Positions 1-9,427 of a stretch of DNA of 64,000 nt are shown here, piece by piece. A model generated the notes under the pieces. The model had not been told where the DNA came from. It saw only the letters and a program-made list of their open reading frames with translations, and did not search any database. Source of the DNA: Diabrotica undecimpunctata (Eukaryota > Arthropoda > Insecta > Coleoptera > Chrysomelidae); assembly GCF_040954645.1 (NCBI RefSeq), contig NC_092807.1, positions 930,001 through 994,000 on the forward strand, written 5' to 3'. Position 1 is the stretch's first letter. The number at the start of each line of letters is the position of its first letter. Both the position numbers and the translations under genes were made by a program.

Positions 1-69
1 CAACCTACGGACACAGAAAGTTAGAGACATTACAAATTGTTATAATAACGCTTTGGAACAATCATTTAC

Positions 70-465
70 CTGTTTAAGTCTGCAGTAAGATGACTGATGT
101 CCCTTTCTTCGGTTTCTTGTTGCTGTCTTCGATGATTCACATACTCCTGACATTCGTCGTCCGTGTCTAGGTGGAAATAGATATTGGAATCGAAGAGGGC
201 CTCTTGAGCTAGTATATTGGGATCCACAGAAAATTCGTTGTTGTTCTGGATCACTTCGTGCTCTAAGGGATGATACTCTATGGAATTTTCTATCGGATTA
301 GAGGGTTCTATACTTTTGGGCGGAGGATCAGGGACTGCATCACCGGCGTTGATAAGGAAAACAGCTTTCAAGATGTTGCGCAAGTCACAAGCGAAGTTCG
401 TCTGCAGTTGGTCGGCCACACCGGCTATACATACGAATAGGCGGTGCAGTAAGTCTTCGCTGGAT
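70..465 (-). CDS. Lst2: Lst2 coding exon 5 (last exon in window)
   Basis: This is a 396-nt coding exon. Its first base completes a Lys codon begun in exon 4, and it ends two bases into a codon, so the gene continues past the left edge. The acceptor is a pyrimidine tract plus TTTGCAG (466-472) and the donor is GTAAAT (64-69). The translation opens with the conserved block [20 protein letters not shown], followed by [16 protein letters not shown]. That block is a hallmark of Lst2 proteins, just upstream of their variable region and C-terminal FYVE finger. The rest is Pro/Asn/Glu-rich and less conserved. The FYVE domain, which binds phosphatidylinositol 3-phosphate on endosomes, is not in this window. 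The plus-strand open frame here is an antisense shadow. Identity rests on recalled family similarity plus exact splice phase. Confidence 0.93.
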
Positions 466-479
466 CTGCAAATAGAATA

Positions 480-902
480 GAATAGAAATATTATTTATTG
501 TCACTGAAAATTGTACAATTTTATGGACAAAGCTTACAAAAAGTACAAAAAATATGACAGTTATTAAGAAGCAAGGGTTGAAGAGCTTCTTTATAGGATA
601 ATGCTACTGTCTTATCCACGTTAAAAGAAACTAAATTAGAGTCGGACCCGGTTTTTATTTTAAGCAGATCAGAAGTTATAATTGCATGAGAGTTGCAATA
701 TTAGAGTTCCTCCAGGTAATACTGGTATCATCAACAAAAAGAAAAAAATTTCCATCGATTTTTAAAGTAAGTGATGTCATTTATAAAGATAAGGAAAAGT
801 AGAGGATCCAGTACTGAACCTTGTGGTACTCCACACACAATGCTTTTGTGACTAGAGTCAGTATCATTTGCTCTAACTAGTTATTTCCTATTCCTCAAGT
901 AT
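480..902 (-). pseudogene. Jockey-like LINE RT remnant, 3' end of element
   Basis: Read on the minus strand from 902 down, the sequence resembles a Jockey-type reverse transcriptase. It reads LRNRK, a stop, VRANDTDS, then [20 protein letters not shown], then FVDDTSIT (the YADD box with F and V substitutions). Stops and frame changes make it dead. It ends in an AT-rich tail containing AATAAA and TTCTA pentamers that run into the splice acceptor of Lst2 exon 5. A second, less damaged copy of the same family lies at 50172-52090 in the same orientation. The two share the stretch from the linker before PQGSV through the conserved TACTCCACA region. Confidence 0.8.
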
Positions 903-1096
903 ACGGAGACGGAGTAGTAGTTTCGGTAACTTTCCCTTGATTTTTGTAGGTGAATAATTCTGTCCGAAGTGAGAAATGACCTAAAAGCAGCAAGATCAGC
1001 TTGATCTCAGTTGGACTTGGAATTAAAAATTTCAGCAAAAAGCCTTGGAATTCGGACGGATTAAACTATAAACGAAATTCGCAAAGAAAACGGATT

Positions 1097-2242
1097 ATGA
1101 ATTTGGGTGCTTGGAACATACAAGGAATAAGGACAAAACAGGAGAAGGTCTTCCGTGAACTGAGTAAAATGAAACTAGACATCTGTGTATTAACTGAAGT
1201 AAAGAAAAAAGGAAGAGGAAATGAAAAGATAAACGAATACCTGCATTTCTATAGTGGCGTAGAAAAGAGCGAACGAGCTAAAAGGGGAGTGTCTATAGCA
1301 ATACATCAGAAACTGAAAAAATGTATTAAATCATGGCAAGAAATAGATGAAAGAATTATCCTCATGGAAATTAAGAAAAATGGCCATGAAATAGTGGTAA
1401 TTGGAACATATGCACCGACGGATGACTCAAGGGTTGACAGCAAGGAAGAGTACTTTAACAAGTTAACAACTGTTCTAGCCACAATTAATAAGAAGAAAGA
1501 AATTTGGATCTTAGGTGATCTTAATGCAAGAACTGGAAAGAGCTCCAACAGTGAAATAATAGGGAGATATGGAGAAGACATTCTGAACGACAATGGTCAA
1601 AGATTAATAGATTTTTGCGAGGCACATTCTTTGAAAATATTAAATGGTTTCTTCCCCCATAAGAATATACACAAATTTACATGGACGCAGCCTACCAGGA
1701 ATTTAAAATCAATAATTGACTATTTCATTCAGCGTAAAGATTCTAAACTAAAAACGAAGGACGTGAAGGTGTTTGGAGGGCCAGAATGTGGAAGTGACCA
1801 CCATATGATTATTGCAAAAGTAATGGTGACATTTAAGAGAGAACAATCAAGTCACAAAAATGATGAAGTAACAGACATAGGAACAACCATAGAAAATATA
1901 AAATATAACCTGGAAAGCTTTAAACACGATTCGACAAAGTTTTTATATAAAATTAGAATAGCTCAGAAAATAAAAAATATAGAAACAAAGGACTTAGACC
2001 CTGAAAGTCTGTATGAGGTAATTAAAAAATATATTCATGAAGCGGCAAATGAAGAACTGGGAAAAGTTGAAAATCGGAAAAAAGGAAAACCTGAATGGTT
2101 GTCAACGGAACTAGAAGAGAAAGTTCTCAAGAAAAAACAAGCATATCACATATGGCTTCAATCCAAAGATCCTCAAGACAGAGAAATATACGCTAAATGG
2201 AATAGAGAAGTTAAAAAAGACGTGGATAAGGCGAAAATATAA
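1097..2242 (+). CDS. LINE endonuclease domain (frameshifted from RT)
   Basis: The open frame runs from 1001. I prefer the ATG at 1097 because the endonuclease domain begins immediately after it (NLGAWNIQGIRTK). Endonuclease/exonuclease/phosphatase-family landmarks follow: LDICVLTEVK, the metal-binding ILGDLNARTG (around residue 172 of the 1001 frame), and the catalytic end motif GSDHHMI (around residue 265). These act in target nicking during target-primed reverse transcription. The frame ends in KKDVDKAKI, where a frameshift disconnects it from the RT. With that indel repaired in the ancestor, this and the next entry would be one protein. Confidence 0.8.
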   Translation: MNLGAWNIQGIRTKQEKVFRELSKMKLDICVLTEVKKKGRGNEKINEYLHFYSGVEKSERAKRGVSIAIHQKLKKCIKSWQEIDERIILMEIKKNGHEIVVIGTYAPTDDSRVDSKEEYFNKLTTVLATINKKKEIWILGDLNARTGKSSNSEIIGRYGEDILNDNGQRLIDFCEAHSLKILNGFFPHKNIHKFTWTQPTRNLKSIIDYFIQRKDSKLKTKDVKVFGGPECGSDHHMIIAKVMVTFKREQSSHKNDEVTDIGTTIENIKYNLESFKHDSTKFLYKIRIAQKIKNIETKDLDPESLYEVIKKYIHEAANEELGKVENRKKGKPEWLSTELEEKVLKKKQAYHIWLQSKDPQDREIYAKWNREVKKDVDKAKI

Positions 2243-2277
2243 ACTGGGAGGCTAAGTGTGATGAACTGGACAGATTT

Positions 2278-3972
2278 ATGGGTGGAACAAAAGTGGCACA
2301 AGCTTGGAAAACATTAAAGCAGTTTAGAAAAAATGAGAAAAATGAAGACAACATTTCTCTCATAAAGTTAAATGAATGGGAAGAATATTATACGAAACTG
2401 CTGAAAGAGGATAGAGTAGAGTACAGATGGGAAAAGATAAGGGAATTAATAGACAGCAGAGACGAAAGACAGGAAATCCCTTTAATAACATTATCTGAAT
2501 TGACGGAAACCTTAAAAGAGGTTAAAAACGGAAAAGCCGCAGGGCCTGGAGACATTCCCATAGAGCTGGTTAAATATGGGCCGACTGCACTTTTAGAATT
2601 AATAGTAGACCTTTTCAATAAATGTATGTGTGGAGACCAGGAAATTCCTAAAGATTGGAATAAATCTTATATAAGCTCCATATATAAGAGAGGGAATAAA
2701 AGAGACTGTTCCAATTATAGAGGTATTAATGTAACGAGCTCTGTGGGCCGGTTGTACGGCAGAATATTAAAGAAGAGGGTTGAAAGACAGATACAAGATA
2801 TTGAAGAACAAAGCGGCTTTCGTACCGGGAGATCCTGCCTTGATAATATATTTATCCTACGACAAATAATTGAAAAGCGTGTCGAAAGAAGTAGAGAGAC
2901 CCATTTGGTATTTATAGACCTTGAGAAAGCATATGATAGTGTCCCGTTAAAGAAAATGTTTGAGGTCCTCGAAAGGTCCGGATTGGATTCGACGTATATC
3001 CGAGCGATATATAAATTGTACGAAAATGCAGTTAGTTGTGTAAAAATTGGAACCAGAACCTCAAATGAATTTAAAGTCAGTAAAGGCCTAAAGCAAGGAT
3101 GCTGTTTGTCACCGACACTCTTTAAAATATACGTCCAAGAAGCATTGAGGAATTGGAGAAATAAATGTAGATTTATGGGTATCGAAGTGGGACAAGAAAC
3201 TCTGTATACATTGTTGTTTGCAGATGATCAGGTGGTGGTTGCAACCGATGAGGAAGATATAAATTATATGAATCGAAAATTATTTGAGGAATATGCCAAA
3301 TGGGGGCTTACTGTAAACATAAGCAAAACAGAATATTTAAAAATTGGAGGAAATACCACAGATCTGAGGCTTGAAAACGCAGTCATAAAAGGCTGCAACC
3401 AGTATAAATATCTAGGAAGCATCATATCAGCAGATGGCAGAGTTAAGATAGATGTACAAAACCGAATAACCCAAGGGAAAAAATGCATCCGAATACTGAA
3501 TTCATTACTGTGGTCTAATAAAATAAAATTGCATACCAAACTTCGCGTAGACAGAGCAATTGTAGAACCAATTACCACATATGGTGCTGAATGTTGGACG
3601 ATGACAAAGAATGAACGAGATAAAGTAGACGTTGTGGAAATGGATTATCTTAGAAGGTCATGTCGAGTATCGAGAATGGAAAGAATCAGGAATGAGGAAA
3701 TACGAAACCGTACAGGAATTCGTGATACTCTTTCAGATAGAATACAAGGAAGGCAATTACAATGGTATGGTCACGTGATGAGAATGGAGGAGGAGCGGTG
3801 GCCAAAGAAAGCCTTAATGTATGTTCCGCCAGAAAGAAGGAAAAGGGGAAGACCACCAAATTCCTGGAGAAGAGAAATTACAAAAACAATGCAATCTAGA
3901 GGCTTAGAAGAGGGGGATTGGAGAGATAGGAAAAGATGGAGGCTGAAATGCGGGAAGTGGCAATCGCCGTAG
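2278..3972 (+). CDS. LINE reverse transcriptase domain, 564-codon open frame
   Basis: RT blocks appear in order: KNGKAAGPGDIPIELVKYG, SSIYKRGNKRDCSNYRGI, EEQSGFRTGRSCLDNI, VFIDLEKAYDSV (first catalytic Asp), GLKQGCCLSPTLF, and LFADDQVVV near residue 314 (the catalytic YADD box as FADD). The C-terminal region carries TYGAECWTMTK, QWYGHVMRM and GRPPNSW, typical of RTE/BovB-like LINEs in insects. No in-frame stop occurs over 564 codons, so the insertion is fairly young. The true start is upstream, because in-frame sequence before the first Met (NINWEAKCDELDRF) still reads as protein back to the frameshift near 2235. Confidence 0.85.
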   Translation: MGGTKVAQAWKTLKQFRKNEKNEDNISLIKLNEWEEYYTKLLKEDRVEYRWEKIRELIDSRDERQEIPLITLSELTETLKEVKNGKAAGPGDIPIELVKYGPTALLELIVDLFNKCMCGDQEIPKDWNKSYISSIYKRGNKRDCSNYRGINVTSSVGRLYGRILKKRVERQIQDIEEQSGFRTGRSCLDNIFILRQIIEKRVERSRETHLVFIDLEKAYDSVPLKKMFEVLERSGLDSTYIRAIYKLYENAVSCVKIGTRTSNEFKVSKGLKQGCCLSPTLFKIYVQEALRNWRNKCRFMGIEVGQETLYTLLFADDQVVVATDEEDINYMNRKLFEEYAKWGLTVNISKTEYLKIGGNTTDLRLENAVIKGCNQYKYLGSIISADGRVKIDVQNRITQGKKCIRILNSLLWSNKIKLHTKLRVDRAIVEPITTYGAECWTMTKNERDKVDVVEMDYLRRSCRVSRMERIRNEEIRNRTGIRDTLSDRIQGRQLQWYGHVMRMEEERWPKKALMYVPPERRKRGRPPNSWRREITKTMQSRGLEEGDWRDRKRWRLKCGKWQSP

Positions 3973-4406
3973 GACCCCCGTTATATGATGATGATAATGA
4001 GGATTTTTCGTAGATCTTCAGTCTTCGTGGAAAGTCTTTCGGAAGCCAAAAAGAGTTTAACGCTTGTGTTGGTGAATCCTTCGTACCATATTGAGGCAGG
4101 CTGGTCGTGGAGAAAAGCAAGTTGTAGTTTAATGACTTTCAAGGTATCCGGTTTCCTTAATCTTGCTAGACTGTTCGAGTTATTATCGACGGTTCCAAAG
4201 TATCTTCCTACATGAAGAAGTTAAGTGAATTTCACGTGCTACGGTGTTAAGAATATCTTTTCTTGAACATCAGATTTGTTCATCTAAAACCTAGTGCACT
4301 AAAGACGTGCCTGAATGTCATGTCAAGAAATCTATCGGTGTTCACGATCCGATAGATACATCTGTAGGTATTGGTAATATAATGAAGAAAAAAATAACAT
4401 ACTTAC

Positions 4407-4742
4407 TTATATTTCGCTCTAACTTCGTTCTTGGTGGCCAATTCGGCGGCTTGCATAGCCATAGCAATTTCTTCATCGTCGGCGTACGTGCTATTAAAAG
4501 ATGACGTCTCGGAACTTCCAGAACTCGAAAAATCCTCTTCGATGACGTTTTTCGTCCGATTGCCGCTTTTTTTCTTTCTAGTGGGAAACGAAGATTTAGG
4601 CATTAGTTTTGGATGACGGCTATGTGACGTCTTAAGAGATGCGTCGCCTTTTGATTGCTTGGAATTACAGTTACAAACCGTCGAGGAGGCATTACTAGCA
4701 CAGCCGCAATTTTTTGATTCGTTAAGATCTAGACTGGGCGAC
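4407..4742 (-). CDS. Lst2: Lst2 coding exon 4
   Basis: This is a 336-nt exon with acceptor CGTAG (ending 4743) and donor GTAAGT (4401-4406). Its first base completes the Arg codon left open by exon 3, and it ends in phase 2, matching exon 5. The N-terminal part is Ser/Asn-rich with a small cysteine cluster (NCGCASNAS then VCNCN). A basic stretch (TRKKKSGNRTK) and an acidic serine-rich stretch follow. The C-terminal end, YADDEEIAMAMQAAELA, is a conserved Lst2 motif that joins directly to the SSEDLL block of exon 5. The plus-strand frame at 4431-4616 is the antisense of this exon. Membership is supported by phase continuity on both sides and by the family motif. Confidence 0.93.
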
Positions 4743-4929
4743 CTACGATGAAAATAAATCTATGAATGTACTTGACATAACTCAAAATTGTTTCATAACC
4801 ACTTTCGGAACTGAACCGTCTTAGGAAGATGGTTTTTTGTATTATCTGCATCATGCAGATAATATATGGAAGGAAAATAGAACTTGGGGAAGGCTACTAT
4901 CGGAAGCTCTTTAAATAAATCATGAAAAG

Positions 4930-5290
4930 GGAAAATGTAAATGATGTGAATCATTATACATAAATTTGCCTGGAAGATTAAAGCCCTACAAAACCTATTG
5001 CAAATTCCAGAAGTCTCACAAAGAATACCGACAGTTTTGGAACAGTTTGGCTGTTCTAAAATCCTCTAGAGGTCATTGAAACAGTTATGACCGTTTAATC
5101 TTAAAACTCTCCGTGTCTGAAATGTTTCAAAGAATCCTGACATTCTTGGAATCTCTGAAGCCATGTATAAACATTTCAACCTGTCCTAAAGTTCTTCAAA
5201 TGATTCCTAATTATTGCAAAACAGTCCTGTAATTTCTCAGACACCTGTTTTTTCAGTTTTCAAGTTTTTCAGAACCTCTTAAAATATTCT
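4930..5290. repeat. Diverged repeat array, left part
   Basis: Short AT-rich phrases recur with variations of CCTAAAATCCTCTAGAGGTC, CATTGAAACA, TTGGAATCTCTGAAG and ACCTGTCCTAAAG. The same phrases fill 7423-9300. This is one ancient array, split by the LINE at about 5290-7422. No coding signal is seen. The remaining 4743-4930 is plain intron. Confidence 0.6.
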
Positions 5291-7422
5291 AGTATACCAA
5301 ATCTTTCCGAAGGATTCAAAAGCGCAACAAAGAGACAAGAATACAGAAATGCTCTCCAAATAAAACTCAACCGAACTAGAGAGGAAGATACTGCAGAGGA
5401 GGAATGGAGACAATTAAAAACAATTATAACGGAGTCAGCAGAGGAAACTGTCGGAAAAGCCAAAAGGCAAAGAAATGCGGAATGGTACGATGATGAATGC
5501 AGAATCGCAGTAGAGGAAAAAAGGCAAGCTAGGCTTAACCAACTTCAAAGAAACACAAGAAATAGCAGTGAGATTTATAACGAAAAAAGAATACAAGCGA
5601 CTAGAATATGCAGAAGAAAGAAAAGAGAGGCTATAAAAAAACAAGTACAAGAAATCGTAAAGCATAACAACAGACGCGAAAGCAGAAAATTCTATAAATG
5701 CATAAAAGAAAGCACCCAGTCATTTAGACCAAAACTAACGATATGCAAAGACAAGGACGGAGAACTACTAACAGAGAACCAAAAAATTATAATGAGCTGG
5801 AAACAATATTTCGAAGAAAATCTAAATACAGACAACGAAAATGATCAGAACGAGACAATATATTATACGGCGGAGCTGCTCATCGAAAATCCGAGTTATG
5901 AAGAAGTAGTTCAGATAATAAATAAACTAAAAAATAATAAAGCACCAGGAACGGACGGAATTTCGGCAGAATTATTAAAGCATGGAGGATCCGAACTCTG
6001 GGAAAGAATCCATTACCTAATAACATTAATATGGACGAAGGAGCAAATGCCAGAGGAATGGACAGTTGGCCTCATACAGCCAATATATAAAAAAGGAGAT
6101 AAGAGGGAATGCCAGAATTATAGGCCAATTACATTGCTAAATGTAATATACAAAATTCTTTCTGGTATAATCTACAATAGATTATTAGAATACTCCGAAA
6201 ATATAATTGGTGATTATCAAAATGGATTCAGACCAAATAGAGCCACTACAGATAACATATTCATACTAAGAACGATACAAGAAAAAGCTTATGAATGCGA
6301 CATAGACCTATATAATATGTATATAGACTTTAAACAAGCTTTTGATAGTGTAAAAAGAGACAGAATGCTGGAAGACCTTTGTACTCTAGGTATACCTAAG
6401 AAATACATCAGCCTCATAAAAATGACGTTGCAGGGTTCAAAAGCCGCAGTCAGAGTAGATGGAGAGCTGACTCCCTTGTTTAACATCAACATGGGAGTAA
6501 GACAGGGAGATGCCCTATCAACCATGCTATTCAACCTAGTTCTTGAGGCAGTCATCAGAAAAACCAATATAACCGGCCATATAAACACCAAATCAGTACA
6601 AATTACTGCATATGCAGACGATGTAGCCATCATTAGTAGGAATAAGCCACGACTAATGGAAGTGTTCAAACAAATTGATCCTGAAGCAAGAAAAAGAGGT
6701 CTCAAAATAAACGAAGCAAAAACGAAGTATATGACAGTCAAAAGAATAACTGACAATGAAAATAATATCACAATAGACAACTATACTATCGAAAGAGTGG
6801 ATGCCTTTACATATCTCGGCACAGAAATCAATCAGAAGAACTCCGTAAGTAGCGAAATTAATGCACGTATTTCCAGCGGGAATCGTACATACTATGCTAA
6901 TAAAAGATTGATGACATCGAAATTATTAGACAAAAGAACCAAAATGACTATCTACAGAACACTGATTAGACCCGTAGTAACCTATGGATGTGAAACTTGG
7001 GTAATGACGAAAAAAGATGAAGCCCAACTCAGGACATTCGAGAGAAAAATACTGAGGAAAGTATATGGCCCGGTACAAGAGGAAGATGGCACCTGGAGAA
7101 TCAGGAGAAACGACGAGGTTAATGAGTTAAATGAAGGTTATGACATTGTAAGATTTGTGAAAAGTCAAAGACTGTCATGGCTGGGACATGTGCAGAGACA
7201 AAACGATGCAAAAACAACAAAGAAAATGTTACAATGGAAGCCCATAGGAAGGCGAAAAAAAGGAAGGCCCAGAACGAGATGGTTGGATGACGTGGAAGAC
7301 GACCTGAAAACAATGAACATAAGACAATGGAGAAAAAGGGCACAAAGAGATCTGAATGGAAGGACATAGCCAGACAGGCAAAGACCCATCCAGGGTTATG
7401 ATGCCAAAAGAAGAAGAAGAAG
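5290..7422 (+). mobile_element. 5'-truncated LINE with long intact RT frame
   Basis: The element lacks an endonuclease domain and starts abruptly inside the repeat array, as expected from truncated reverse transcription. It ends after the RT stop with an (AAG/GAA)n tail near 7408-7422. Flanking sequence suggests an imperfect target duplication: ATACCAAATCTTTCCG (about 5294) against ATACCAAACCTTTCGG (7423), with two differences in 16. It lies antisense within Lst2 intron 3. Clade is RTE-like on C-terminal motifs, distinct in sequence from the 950-4003 element. Confidence 0.85.
5792..7369 (+). CDS. LINE reverse transcriptase, frame open from about 5297
   Basis: The 525-residue product runs from the first long-frame ATG. 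The same frame is open without a stop back to about 5297, giving near 690 codons, and the upstream part (NEKRIQATRICRRKKREAIK, FYKCIKESTQSFRPKLTI) is clearly coding. RT landmarks are NKAPGTDGISAELLKHG, YKKGDKRECQNYRPI, YQNGFRPNRATTDNIFILR, MYIDFKQAFDSVKR, GVRQGDALSTMLFNLVLE and ITAYADDVAII near residue 274. The tail region has TYGCETWVMTK, RLSWLGHVQR and GRPRTRWLDDVEDDL. Catalytic Asp residues are intact. Because the 5' end is truncated, it cannot be an autonomous mobile unit. Confidence 0.88.
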   Translation: MSWKQYFEENLNTDNENDQNETIYYTAELLIENPSYEEVVQIINKLKNNKAPGTDGISAELLKHGGSELWERIHYLITLIWTKEQMPEEWTVGLIQPIYKKGDKRECQNYRPITLLNVIYKILSGIIYNRLLEYSENIIGDYQNGFRPNRATTDNIFILRTIQEKAYECDIDLYNMYIDFKQAFDSVKRDRMLEDLCTLGIPKKYISLIKMTLQGSKAAVRVDGELTPLFNINMGVRQGDALSTMLFNLVLEAVIRKTNITGHINTKSVQITAYADDVAIISRNKPRLMEVFKQIDPEARKRGLKINEAKTKYMTVKRITDNENNITIDNYTIERVDAFTYLGTEINQKNSVSSEINARISSGNRTYYANKRLMTSKLLDKRTKMTIYRTLIRPVVTYGCETWVMTKKDEAQLRTFERKILRKVYGPVQEEDGTWRIRRNDEVNELNEGYDIVRFVKSQRLSWLGHVQRQNDAKTTKKMLQWKPIGRRKKGRPRTRWLDDVEDDLKTMNIRQWRKRAQRDLNGRT

Positions 7423-9300
7423 ATACCAAACCTTTCGGGGAGTCTCATAAACACCAAAAAAAGTACAGGACAGTCCTGGACTATTCTTGGCTGTCCTTAA
7501 ATCTTATAGGTGCCAATGAAACATTTCTCTTTTGTACTGAATTACTACAAAAACCTGAATGATTACAGAACACTCTTGAAAACTTCCAGACAACTCTCAA
7601 AATTCCCAACTGCTCTGTGACGACCTCTACAAACAACTCAGGCTACCTTGACCTTCATTAAACTCTCTGATACATTACAGGAGTGTTTTGAAATATTTAA
7701 GTCACCACTGAATTTCTCCAGAGGTTTTCGATTACTCCGAGATCGTCTAGATCATCTCAAAATATTCCTAGCTATCCTAAAATCAACTAGTATCCTTAAC
7801 ATTTCCAAAGTCTATCATATGTACTAACAAAGATTCTGGACAGTCCTGGAATATTTTTAGCTGCCATTTCTGATTGTAATAAATGACTAAACCCGACTGA
7901 ATCATTCCCGAGCAATCTTGAAGAAAGTTTTAAGACGGATTTGAAATCCTCCAAAGAACTCTGAAAATTCCTAATTACCGTGAAGTCTTCTTGAAACGTT
8001 TCTAATTGCTCCGAGGACTTTTAGAAAGTTCCAAAACAATCCAGGTTTCTCTGAAGTTAATTAGAGCTCCCAAAACATCTCCAAAGTATTTCAAAAATTC
8101 TACAAAAGAGCCAGAAGAATCTCGGAATAGATTTACTTGAACTAAAATATTCTAGAAGCCACTATAAAGACGCCTGAATCATACCAGGACTATTTTAAAG
8201 CTTCCAGACGTCTCAGAAATGCTCTTAAAAACCCTTAGTATTTTTAGCTGTAACTCCTTTAGATAAATAGAACCTCTAAATCATGTCCAATATCTCTCAT
8301 GGTTTCCGAAAAAGTCCAGGACACTCCTGGAATACCATTAATTGCCCTAAAATGTTGCAAAAGACACTTAAACAATTCTGGTTGTCCTGAATTACTACAA
8401 AAAACCTTAAATCCTTACAAAACAGTGTTAGAAGATTCCAGACTTTCTGAAAATGTCTGTCTAAGTCTATCATGAGTTCCTGAAAAATAACAGGACACTC
8501 CTTGAATATTATTGGTTGCCCTAAAATCTGGTAGAGGCGACTTAAACATTGTTGGTGGTCCTAATTTACTAATCCAGAAAACAGAAAACCGTCTAATTAC
8601 TACAGATGAGTTTTGGAAGCTTCCAAACTTTCTAGAGGGGTATTATTTAAGCGCAAGATCCTCCAGAGTCTCCCAAAACATGTCAGGTTTTTCAGAAGAC
8701 AACTTAAGCCGCTAACATATCCCCGAAGTCTATCATAGGTTCCTGAAAAGTTACAGAATACTCTTGAAATATCATTGGTTGCACGAAAATCTTGTGGAAG
8801 CCTCTAAAACATTTCTGGTTGTACTAAAATTTACTAGAAAAACCATTGAATCATTACAGGGCAGTCTTGGAAGCTTCCAGACTTTTTAAAAGAGAATTAC
8901 TGATCTTCAAAATTCTCCAGAGCCCCCCAAAACACCCCCAAAACCTATCATAGGTTCCATAAAAGATACAAAACATTCCTGGAATATCATCGGTTGTCCT
9001 AAAATCTTGTAGAGACCACTGAAACATTTCTGTGTGCGCTAAATTACTACAAAAGATTCCTAAATCATTCTAGAACAGCTTTGAAACTTTACAGATGTTC
9101 CTGAGTTCCTCCAAAGAGCTCTTCACATTCCTAGCTGCCTTGGAGTATTTTAGAAACATTTCAGACTGACCTAAAGGTTCTTAAGGGCAGCCGGAGATGT
9201 CCTAAAATATCCCAGGAATCTTCAGAGACTCTGGAAACTTTTTCGACAGCTCATAAGTCATACAGAGCTCCTCAAAATATTCCATGTTTCACTGAACAAG
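7423..9300. repeat. Diverged tandem-like repeat array, right part
   Basis: Variants of one unit recur at irregular spacing. For example, phrases like GAATATCATTGGTTGCCCTAA start near 8330, 8503, 8766 and 8980 (steps of about 170, 260 and 215). Others are TAGGTTCCTGAAAAG and CATTTCTGGTTGTCCTAA. Units are heavily diverged and of unequal length, so this is an old minisatellite-like or duplicated array. All six frames are broken and I see no gene in it. The 7423 boundary is the LINE end. Confidence 0.65.
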
Positions 9301-9427
9301 AGCCTCCTTACACATTCTAGACCGAGCTTAAGTCCTATAAAGATCACTAAAGATATCAGAACATTTATTCTTATAAAAAACATTGAAACCACACACAGAT
9401 CGTGCTTCAGAAAAATAAATGTCTTAC

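Larger units (their letters stand above)
950..4003 (+). mobile_element. RTE-type LINE, nearly complete, one internal frameshift
   Basis: This non-LTR retrotransposon inserted in Lst2 intron 4, antisense to the host gene. It encodes an apurinic-type endonuclease followed by a reverse transcriptase and ends in an ATGATGATGATAATGA tail. A possible imperfect target duplication is GATTTTTGTAG (939-949) against GATTTTTCGTAG (just after the tail), with one indel. The exact 5' end is therefore uncertain. The two domains now lie in different frames because of a probable single-base shift near 2230-2240. Before it the frame reads KKDVDKAK; after it NINWEAKCDELDRFMGG continues in frame 1. Confidence 0.85.

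Noticed and set aside
3990..4211. Open minus-strand stretch with a possible acceptor (CTTCTTCATGTAG) in intron 4
   Set aside because: The phase needed between exons 4 and 5 gives a stop, no donor is seen, and I recognise no family motif. It is more likely an old repeat than an alternative exon.
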